NCBI GenBank assembly: GCA_036939975.1
Contig: JALLPB010003488.1
Span: 1 to 12,986 of the forward strand
Origin: Cyclostephanos tholiformis
Taxonomy: Eukaryota; Bacillariophyta; Thalassiosirophyceae; Thalassiosirales; Thalassiosiraceae
Length of the DNA stretch: 12,986 nucleotides
Reading direction: 5' to 3'
Shown: one piece after another, positions 1-7,770 of the stretch
How positions within the stretch are numbered: position 1 is the first letter of the stretch
Layout of the letters: every line of letters starts with the position of its first letter
Made by a program: the position numbers and the translations under genes
The notes under the pieces: model-generated
Told to the model about the DNA's origin: nothing
Database searches by the model: none
The model's input: the letters and a program-made list of their open reading frames with translations, nothing else

Positions 1-2
1 TT

Positions 3-17
3 CCCCCCCCCCCCCCC
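3..17 (+). repeat. Poly-C tract, 15 bp, at the window edge
   Basis: Fifteen C in a row, followed by C/T-rich sequence, about 75 bp before the ATG at 92. Its left extent may continue outside the window only through the two T at 1-2. Confidence 0.85.
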
Positions 18-91
18 TCCCCACCCTCGTCCTCCTCCGCCCCGACATCGGCACACGACGACGACGACGACGTCATCTACCGTCCTCGACG

Positions 92-2212
92 ATGATGAAC
101 GTCGGGATGGCGTCCTCGTCGTCGACATTCGACGACGACGACGACGGTCGGGATTTTGACGACGATCGCGACAACGGGGGGGGGGAGGTCGACGATGGCC
201 GGATATCGGTCGATTCGCGCCTCCGCCACCGCGGACGCGACGACGACGACGACGACGACGATGACATCATCGTCGACGGACGCGACTTGCGAACTTACTT
301 CGCGACGTGCATACCGGGATTGCAAGATGCCCTCGCGTCCGAATTGATCAACATCGGCGCCATGGACGTCATGACGTTCGGTAATAGCGGCGTGCGCTTC
401 GTCGGATCGTCGAGGATCGGGATGAAATCGCTGCTGTGGTGTCGTACCGCGCACAGGATCATGGAGTTGATCGCATCGTCGTCATCGTCGTCATCGGATC
501 ATCATCGTCGTCATCGCGACTACGACGATGTCGATTACGATTATTACTCGGGGGGGATACGTAATCGGGAGGATCTGTATCGATTCGTACGGGATGCGAT
601 ACACGTGCCGAGCCTACTCGGGGACGGTCGGGGCGGACTCCTGACTCTGTCGGCGCGTACGATATATGCCGGGGGGATGGGGGGTGTCAGGCCCAATAGG
701 GAGTTATGTCACGGACATTACACGGCGTTGACCGTGAAGAACGCGCTCGTCGATGCATCGCGCGAATTGAGGGAGGATGGATTACGACCTGACGTGGACG
801 TCCACGATGCCGACGTGCCGTTGATCGTCGTACTTAGGGGTAGGAGGATCGAACATGGATACGATGGGCACGTGGCTGGGGGAGGGGGGGGTGGGGGGGG
901 GGCGAGAGGTGGTGGCGATAATCGGGGGAGTGGGGGGAGGAGGAGGGATCGTCCGGAGGATGACGGTGGATGGGAGACCGTGGCGGACGTGGACCTGTAC
1001 CGATGCTTGCATTCCGGGGGTAGTTTGCATCGAAGGGGGTACCGACGGGAATACATCGAATCCGAAGGATCGGACGACAGTGGCGAAGAATACGAAGAAT
1101 ACGACAACGACCACGACGGGGGGGGGGGCGCGATCGGTGGACGACAACGGACGATACGGCCGTCGTCGTCGTCCTCGTCTTTGACGGGAGGGGGTAGGGG
1201 TCGTCGTCCGGCGGGGGCGGTGGTGCACCGAGCGGCCATGAAGGAGACTCTCGCCGCCGGACTATTACTGGAGGCCGGATGGGACAAGCTGATAGCTGCG
1301 GCGAGAGTTGATGGGATGGGCGCCGTCCTCGTCGATCCGATGACGGGGAGCGCGACGTTACCGACAGAGGCGGCGCTCATCGCGTGCGACGTCGCGCCGG
1401 GCCTACTTAGGATCAGTTCGTGGCGCGGCTCCGATAATGACGACGACAACGACAACGACGACGACGAGGGAAGGAAGGGAGGTGTGAAGGGAGACCTCGG
1501 CGGAGGCATCGACGGCAAGAATAATCCGCATCGTCGTCCGCCGTGCACGAGGTGGAAGGGTTTCGGCGACCCGGGGGTATGGGACGACCTACTGGCGGAG
1601 GCGACACGCAGGGCTACGGCGGGGATGGAATGGGCATGCTCGTCGTCGTCGGCAATGACGGCGGGGGCAGGAGGAGCGAGCAGGCTTAACAGCAATGTGC
1701 GAATATTATGCAACGAGAAGAATCCACGCGCGGCGGGCCTTGCCTTATCTTCTATACGAAACGCCGGCGTGGGACGGATCGTGTCGTTGATGGAGGAGGA
1801 TTGCGCAAACTGGGACCTCAGCGGCGAAGGCGGCGATGTCATCGTGGAGGGAAGGACGATATTCGTTTGCAATCCCCCGTGGGGATTGAGGCTCACGGAG
1901 GACATCGACGAGAGTTGGGTGTCGTTACGGGAGTTCCTCCGTCGCGAGGCAGGAGGGTGCGAGTCATGGGTGCTCAGCGGAAATAAAGATCTGACGAAAA
2001 TTTTGCGGATGAAAAAAGTAAGAATGTAATACTTCGGTGGATATCCGAGACTTTTCATCGTCTCAACGTCATCATTATCCTTTTCTTTCCTATACCAAAA
2101 CCGACTACAGAGTAGAACGGTTGTTGTCAAAACTGCTGACGAGGATTTGCGGTGGCTGCAGTATCATTGTTTCAAAAAGAGAGATGTGACAGCTCACCAA
2201 CAAAATAGATGA
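92..2212 (+). CDS. THUMP-domain RNA guanine-N2 methyltransferase, RlmL type (two exons)
   Basis: Coding exons are 92-2017 and 2111-2212, giving 675 residues. The likely role, known from the family, is SAM-dependent m2G methylation of large-subunit rRNA (E. coli RlmL acts on 23S G2445); the target here is unknown. Seen in order: an acidic N-terminus; 'FATCIPGLQDALASEL' from residue 70, like the RlmL start; a THUMP-like region at about 153-260; the family signature LYRCLHSGGSLHRRGYR at 302-318; motif I D415-PMTGSAT; and catalytic motif IV N594-PPWG. The second exon adds 33 residues, including 'EDLRWLQYH', and stops at 2210-2212. Asp, Ser and Gly runs separate the conserved blocks and are probably expanded loops. 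The frame is open to the left edge with no stop, so the true start could lie upstream. No targeting peptide is evident, so cytosolic versus organellar location is open. Motif I has Ala where GSGT is usual. The gene is convergent with HSP101, 135 bp away. Confidence 0.82.
2018..2110 (+). other. Spliceosomal intron, 93 bp, in the RlmL-type methyltransferase gene
   Basis: The donor GTAAGA follows AAA AAA, and the acceptor is 'ccgactacag' ending at 2110. Reading through would stop at 2027-2029, shortly after motif IV and before the usual C-terminal strand. Splicing joins in phase 0 to a frame that encodes the expected 'DLRWLQYH'-like ending. The length matches the other introns of the window. Confidence 0.75.
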
Positions 2213-2347
2213 TGGTGGGAGAGGTCGCCCTCGGAAAAAGAATATCAGATTTATGGATTACTAAAGATGGTGCGGTTTTATAACTTAAAAGCATTTTAGT
2301 TCTCTTCCGTCAAACAGCACAAAACTCTTTCCTAATCTCACTCAATA

Positions 2348-5257
2348 TCACGTTTGCATTTGGGTTGGATCAGCCATCAACTCGCCGTCGTCGTTCAATG
2401 TCATACCGGCTGGGAATTTCTCCACACGATACTTCAATGTCCTTGGCCGTTTTTTCTCAGGGTGGACAAAGTCGAATGACTCGTCATCGCTGATCCCATC
2501 AATGAAAACCGTATTTCCAGCCTCGATTTCGCCTCCAATTATCATCTTGCTTAGCGTTGTAACTACAGTCTGTTCAAGGTGTCGCTCGACTGGCCTTGCC
2601 CCAAAGTTTCTATCATAGCTTGCATCCAATATAGTTTCTGCGCCCCCTTTTTCAAGAACAACGCGAATATCTTGCCTTGCAAGTCGCTTTTTCACACCAG
2701 ACATCGCCTTTTGGCAAATCTTCTGCAGTTGTGCAGGACCAAGCGAATTAAACATGATGATACCGGAGAGACGGTTGAGAAACTCCGGAGAGAAATGAGA
2801 TCGAACAGCTAACATGACCTGCTCCCTAGCTACCTCACGAGTATGAATGGGCGAGGCTTCATCGCAATTGAGAAGAAAATTAGCCCCCAGATTACTCGTG
2901 AGGATGATCACTGTATTAGTGAAATCAACAGTTCGTCCTTTACTGTCCGTCAATCTACCTTCATCAAGCACCTGGAGCAAAAGTGTAAGAACTTTCTTGT
3001 GCGCCTTTTCAACTTCGTCGAACAGAATAACCGTGTATGGCTTCCTCCTTACAGCCTCGGTAAGCTGGCCGCCTTGGTCGTGACCAATGTAGCCCGGCGG
3101 AGCTCCAATAAGCCGTGCTGTCGAATGCTCCTCCGTATACTCGCTCATATCGATCCGCACAATGTGCCTCTCGTCTCCATCATAAAGCTCGGAGAACAAT
3201 GCCTTTGCTAGTTCGGTCTTCCCCACTCCAGTTGGACCGAGGAACAAGAATGAACCGTCCGGCTGAGATGGCCTTGCTAGACCGGCCTTGGATCTCAAAA
3301 TGCAGTCAGTCACATTGTCGACGGCATCATCCTGCCCAACTACGCGTTCCTTAAGTCTGTCTCCCAAATGCAGCAGCCGTTCGCGTTCTGTCTGCGAGAG
3401 TTTGTTGGCTGGTATGCCAGTCCATCGAGAGATAATTTCCGTAATGTGCATCGGCAAGACAACCTCAAGTGCCAGCGAGTTATTATCACCCAGTGAATCA
3501 TCATCGCCAACCATCTCTGCCTCCGCGGCCTTGCGCTCCTCTTCCTCTTTAGCAATTTTAGCAATGTGGGCTTTGAGATCTGGGATGGCCCCGTATTTTA
3601 AGTCTGCAGCCTTCTCGTAGTCCCCGATTCTCTCGGCAGCAGCTGCCTTCGCCTCAAATCCAGCAAGCTTTTCCTTCGCACTCTTCAATTCTTCTGCACG
3701 TCCACGATCGGACTCCCACTTCTCCATCAGAGGCTCGAGGTCCTCTCGTAAATTCGAGATATCGGCCTGAACTTCCTCGCGTCTCTTTTTCGATGCCTTG
3801 TCTTTCTCTCGGGCTAGGGCGGCGGCTTCAATCTCGAGCTGCATGATTTTTCTCTCCAATACGTCAATCATTTCTGGGCGGGAATCGAGTTGAACGCGCC
3901 TTGTTGATGCTGCCTCATCAATAAGATCAATTGCTTTATCGGGCAAGAAGCGGTCACTGATGTATCTGTCGCTGAGTTGGGCCGCAGCAATGATCGCAGC
4001 GTCGGAAATGCGAACTCCGTGATGGGCCTCGTATCGATCAGTTAGACCGCGCAGGATACTAATTGTCGCCTCCACGGATGGTTCATTTACCTATAGCGAA
4101 TGTTGACAAAGACAGCAAGGGAAAATGATGAGTGTCTGAACATACGTAAACCGTGGTAAAGGGGTCATGAGAAGACAACATTCACCCAATTCAAATATAC
4201 GTACCAAAATCTTCTGGAAGCGACGCTCGAACGCGGCATCCTTCTCAATGTGCTGCCGGTATTCCTCCAGAGTTGTTGCCCCGATCATCCTAAGCTCGCC
4301 ACGAGCAAGCATCGGTTTCATCAGATTTGCCGCATCCATGGCGCCATCGCTCTTTCCGGCACCAAGAATCAAGTGACATTCGTCCACGAATAGAATTATC
4401 CTCCCCTCAGCTTTCTTGCACTCGTCGAGGACCGCTCTCAATCGCTCCTCGAACTCCCCCCTATACTTAGCACCCGCGACCAAAGCACCCATGTCGAGCG
4501 TACGCAATGCAACGTCCTTGAGTGTCAACGGCACGTCGCCGTCCAAAATCCTTTTTGCCAACCCTTCCACGACAGCGGTCTTGCCAACGCCGGGCTCGCC
4601 CACTAGACAGGGATTGTTCTTGGTACGACGGCACAGGATCTGGATGATCCTACGTATCTCCTCGTCACGACCGATCACAGGATCCAACTTTCCCTCGTCG
4701 GCGGCCTTGACCAGGTCAATGCCGTACTTTTCCAATGCCTCGTAATTCTCCTCGGCAGAAGTGCTCGTGACCTTCCTCCCACCCCTGATTTCCTCGGTGG
4801 CCTTCGATGCCAGCTTCTTCGTGAGTCCCGCGCTCTCGAGCGCATCCCTCACTTGCTTGTCATCGTATATCGCAACGATCAGGTGATCGAGCGCGATGAG
4901 AGTGTCCCCGTTCGCCTTGGCCGATGCCGACGCCTTCTGAATGACCTTCTGCAAGCCCGATCCGATGGATGCCTCGTGAGGCGGCGGGCTCTGCGTTGGC
5001 TTTTTCAATATGACCCTCTGGATGGCCTGGCGTACCTGTCTCACGTCCACCGTCTCTCCTCCTCCTCCTCCGTGTACATCGGCGGTGGATGCGTCGACCT
5101 TCGTTACGACACGACTGCCGATACCGTCGTCGTCAGCGAATAGGGCGGATGCGAGGTGGATCGGATCTGCTACGGCTTGGCCGTTGTCGCGTGCGATGGC
5201 GAGGGTCTGCTCGATCACCTTGGCGGATGCGTCCGTCATTGTCCTGTTATCCGTCAT
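2348..5257 (-). CDS. HSP101: Cytosolic HSP101/HSP104-type ClpB disaggregase (two exons)
   Basis: Coding exons on the minus strand are 5257-4205 and 4090-2348, giving 931 residues. This hexameric AAA+ machine threads aggregated proteins through its pore together with HSP70 (family knowledge). Seen: a Clp N-domain without a transit peptide; NBD1 with Walker A G220-EPGVGKT, pore loop KYRG (Y265), Walker B 'LFVDE' at 289-293 and arginine fingers R345/R346; a coiled-coil middle domain at about 405-540 containing '[10 protein letters not shown]'; NBD2 with Walker A GPTGVGKT (636-643), pore 'GYIG' (Y685), Walker B 'ILFDE' (to E710), arginine finger R791 and sensor 2 G848-A-R850. '[10 protein letters not shown]' after the pore resembles plant HSP101 more than bacterial ClpB. 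It is oddly 'NRLSG' at 790-794 where 'NRLDE' is usual. Full length and intact. The first ATG is used as start; a second Met is at residue 7. No canonical heat-shock element was found upstream. Confidence 0.95.
4091..4204 (-). other. Spliceosomal intron, 114 bp, in HSP101
   Basis: On the minus strand the donor is GTACGT directly after 'AAG ATT TTG', and the acceptor is 'cgctatag' ending at 4091. Both exons join in phase 0 to give 'FERRFQKIL' followed by '[13 protein letters not shown]', the contiguous order found throughout the family. Unspliced reading runs into unrelated residues and a stop at 4091. Confidence 0.95.
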
Positions 5258-5643
5258 GGTTTTTGTCTGCGTGTGTTTTCGAGTTGATAATTATAAGTGT
5301 AGAGTAGATGTATGTTGAGTTCTTCTTCAGAAATTTGTGAGCATAGTGAAATATTATTTGTTGAGGGATGATTTGGTATCTCTCGAGACTTTTTCTGTAA
5401 GAAGTACGATATGGTAGTGAAGATAGAGCGAACCCGAGTGTCACGTAGTGTTCGGGTTTCCGATCTACATGGAAAGGAATAGTAAAGAGAATATCCTGCT
5501 TCGAGTGAAAGCTTCGATCGAAATCCAAAAAGTTCTGTCGACTTCTCCAAAAGCCAGTCCTGGAGAACAGGTAGGTAGATACGAAACGTAAGTAAGTGAC
5601 CCGCTCGTAAAGCCCGCCACCCGTCACCCACAGACTGAGGTTG

Positions 5644-5663
5644 AGGCTGTGATTTCTTTGAGC
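5644..5663 (+). repeat. Inverted repeat, left copy (20 bp)
   Basis: Matches the reverse complement of 7181-7200 at 19 of 20 positions. Its first base marks a sharp loss of similarity. Confidence 0.8.
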
Positions 5664-5689
5664 GTGTGTACATATACGCATGTACGCAC
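5662..5689. repeat. Alternating purine-pyrimidine tract, 28 bp
   Basis: Every step from 5662 to 5689 alternates purine and pyrimidine (GT, AC, AT and GC steps), a composition prone to Z-DNA. It lies just inside the left inverted repeat and contains 'cgcatgtacgca', also found inverted in the right-hand tract. Confidence 0.75.
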
Positions 5690-5834
5690 TTGAACTTTTT
5701 TTGTGTTTTTTTTTCATGTGTGTCGCGTTGCGAAGTTTTTTTTTTGGATGGGCGTCTCTTTTTGCAAAAAATCGTCAAAAAGTTGATTCTTTTGTCCATC
5801 TGTGCATGTAGACGTAAAAAGTGACTACCAAAAT

Positions 5835-5932
5835 TATATGTTTGCACGTTTACATGTTTTACGTGTGCATATAATTTCCCCAAATCGGAAAATTATATGT
5901 GCACGTATAACATGTAAACATGTAGACATATA
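5835..5932 (+). repeat. Long imperfect inverted repeat or foldback hairpin, arms about 45 bp, 7-nt loop
   Basis: Arm 5835-5879 pairs with 5887-5932 around the loop 5880-5886. There are six mismatches and one bulged base. In plus-strand RNA four of the six mismatches are G:U wobbles, so the fold would be nearly continuous; in minus-strand RNA the same four would be A-C mismatches. It could be a small foldback element, a hairpin RNA precursor, or a cruciform site. No promoter or processing signal is visible, so I do not call an RNA gene. Confidence 0.8.
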
Positions 5933-5958
5933 GAAAAAAATTGAGACAAAATTGCATA

Positions 5959-6010
5959 CGTGGAACCTGCGGATGGCAACGTGGAACCTGTGGATCGCAA
6001 CGTGGAACTG
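5959..6010 (+). repeat. 21-bp tandem repeat, about 2.5 copies
   Basis: The unit cgtggaacctgcggatggcaa at 5959-5979 is followed by a copy with two changes at 5980-6000 and a partial third copy, 'cgtggaactg', at 6001-6010. The 21-bp period keeps frame, but no coding context supports a protein. Confidence 0.85.
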
Positions 6011-6908
6011 TCTCCACCATCTCGCAAATAACACAAACACAAACTCAAGATTAGCCAGCCACCCTACCCTCCGCGGCTTCGCCCTCCCTCTCCATGGAAC
6101 CATCCACCATGGGCCCAAATCGCAGCGCCGCGGCTCTCTGTAAGCCCATTGCAGGCATCCGGCGCCCGGGTGCGCTATGGATGCATTGGGTTCTCTTGTT
6201 TGGGGCACTGAAATGGCATCCATCGGAAAATGGAGAGATGGACAGAGCACCGCTATTGGGTAGCTGCTGCTCGATTGGTCAATGCAACAACCAACCGAAC
6301 GATGATGTTAGTGGTGGAGGGGGCGTTGAAGAGGAGATACGACTGGGCGCAACGCGTGGGGGAGGACGTTTACTCGTCGTATTGGGTGGCGAGTTGAGCG
6401 ACGAAATAAAAAAAAGAGAGAGGGCGACGTAGCCTTAAGTTTCAATGGCTTCCATTGATTCGAGAGACGCAACAACCAACAAAAAATCAACCTAATCGCT
6501 GGGATACAGTTGGGGGAGACGGCACGCAGGGCGATGACGATGGAGAAGTAAGCTATCGGATCTTTTTGACCATCGAATTAGGAAGCAAAAAATAAATATA
6601 ATGGAATTTGTCGTGGCTTTAGGCGCCTGCCTATCAACAATTTGACACAACAAGCAACCGAAATGCAACAGAAGCGACTGAGAATTGATAGGAGAGGACG
6701 CGAGACCGGCAGGAAACGCAGGGGGAGCAGTATTTGATCGTTCCGGAGGTTGTCAAGTTGGGAGGGGGGAGAGTATAAAATAAAATAGTGGCCTCCATTA
6801 AATTAATTATTTTCTTTGGCGATTTACAGAATTGAATACAATCCTTCGTAGGCGCCCTCGAACAACCCATCGCGGAGAGATTCCAGGGGGTGGGCAGCTA
6901 TTTATTAC

Positions 6909-6943
6909 AATAGCCATGCCGCTAGACCCGGCGATCGGCTATT
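6909..6943 (+). repeat. Short hairpin followed by a T-run
   Basis: 'aatagcc' at 6909-6915 pairs with 'ggctatt' at 6937-6943, with an inner 'gccg/cggc' stem. The left arm can instead pair with 'gctatt' at 6897-6902. It sits inside the gene-free region, with no transcript evidence. Confidence 0.45.
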
Positions 6944-7028
6944 TTTGAGGATCAGCTCCATCATTAGTACTATTCCTACGTATGTGTCGGCCTCGATGTT
7001 GGCAGCATCAAGCTAAAATAAGGGGTGA

Positions 7029-7057
7029 ACACATGTGCACATGCGTACATGCGCACA
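7029..7057. repeat. Alternating purine-pyrimidine tract, 29 bp
   Basis: Perfect alternation from 7029 to 7057, rich in 'acatg', 'gtgcac' and 'gcgc' steps. It is the counterpart of the tract at 5662-5689, in the right half of the putative element, and shares a 12-bp word with it in inverted orientation. Confidence 0.75.
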
Positions 7058-7180
7058 AACATACTTGCAAACCAACAAAATCAAGCAAAAAAATGACTAG
7101 AAACATAAGACACTGTCTTAAAATAAAAAATTTGCCGAATTCCTCATTGTTCCAATGTCTACACGTCTACATGTTAACTT

Positions 7181-7200
7181 GCTCGAAGAAATCACAGCCT
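7181..7200 (-). repeat. Inverted repeat, right copy (20 bp)
   Basis: Reverse-complement partner of 5644-5663. Directly inside it, at 7154-7177, lies a copy of the ACATGTARACRTGTAGACAT-like repeat that also forms the long hairpin arms. Confidence 0.8.
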
Positions 7201-7393
7201 TAGTAAGCGATAACTGGTAGGAGTATCATACTAAAAAAGTAAGGGGAACATTAAAAGGAGAATTCAGCGGGAATCAAGTATGAGAAATTAAGTGTTATGA
7301 ATTCATGGTTTTAGGTTTTTGAAAAGCCATTATTTCTTATTTTAGCGAGAAGGCCTTTGTGTTCTCATTAATTTTTACGAGTCGTACTTTATG

Positions 7394-7431
7394 TTGCATG
7401 TGTTCTTCTAGCAGAAGAAAACGGCATGCAA
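7394..7431 (+). repeat. Two-stage hairpin upstream of the WW-domain gene
   Basis: The inner stem is 'ttcttct' (7403-7409) with 'agaagaa' (7413-7419) around a 3-nt loop. The outer stem is 'ttgcatg' (7394-7400) with 'catgcaa' (7425-7431). A competing pair is 'aaaacgg' (7418-7424) with 'ccgtttt' (7440-7446). It lies about 340 bp upstream of the start codon at 7771; function unknown. Confidence 0.5.
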
Positions 7432-7770
7432 ATATTGGACCGTTTTCAACGAAATTGTCGCTTTTTCTTCTGATGTCAAGACGAGGCCATTTTAAAAAGA
7501 GAATGATGTATTATTTGAGAGACGTTCATGATACTAGGTACAGGCAAGCTGTATGAAACTTAATCAAAAATATATTTCAAATCAAGGAAAGATGAATTCA
7601 AAAATGATGCCACCGATCGAAATCGGCAACGATGATAAATTTTTCCTTCACAAGGAGCTATATCTTTTATCTTACATCCAAACGATGGGGGATTATGCAT
7701 CATACCATCACAGTAATAAATAGTAGTAATACCTATAGATAGCACGATAGTATTTAAACATATTAATACA

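Larger units (their letters stand above)
5644..7200. mobile_element. Possible degenerate or non-autonomous element bounded by inverted repeats
   Basis: The 20 bp at 5644-5663 (aggctgtgatttctttgagc) recur inverted at 7181-7200 with one mismatch. Inward of this the two arms continue to align without gaps but diverged, with about 20 matches in the next 32 positions and both ending in 'gaac'. Outward, similarity stops abruptly at the two outer bases, as expected for element ends. Against a mobile element: there is no clear target-site duplication, no transposase frame inside, and the arms are old. It could instead be two inverted copies of one dispersed repeat. Confidence 0.35.
5258..7770. other. 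2.5 kb intergenic region, AT-richer, repeat-bearing, no supportable gene
   Basis: The short open frames here show no conserved motif, no codon pattern like the neighbours and no splice logic, so I call none. The region carries the 5' flank of HSP101 on its left and of the WW-domain gene on its right. It contains a long hairpin, a 21-bp tandem repeat, two alternating purine-pyrimidine tracts, T-runs at about 5694-5745, and short hairpins. No tRNA B-box, snRNA core or transposase fragment was recognised. Confidence 0.6.

Noticed and set aside
718..2130. A 470-codon open frame on the minus strand opposite the methyltransferase gene
   Set aside because: It is low-complexity (Ser, Pro, Arg), matches no family, and arises because TCG/CGA/GAC-rich codons rarely give stops in the opposite strand. 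The plus frame carries clear THUMP/methyltransferase motifs.
5258..5600. Canonical heat-shock element before HSP101
   Set aside because: TTC and GAA words occur in numbers, but none has the nGAAnnTTCn spacing over three units.
6154..6223. Inverted repeats of 'gcatcc/ggatgc' suggestive of a structured RNA
   Set aside because: Arms of 6-8 bp with long loops, no recognisable RNA family and no promoter boxes.
5247..6432. Open frames of 110-209 codons in the gene-free region
   Set aside because: They run through the hairpin, T-runs and tandem repeat and show no domain, no codon bias and no splice context.
6895..6960. Sm-site-like 'atttttga' after a hairpin, as in an snRNA 3' end
   Set aside because: No U1, U2, U4, U5 or U6 core sequence is found nearby on either strand.
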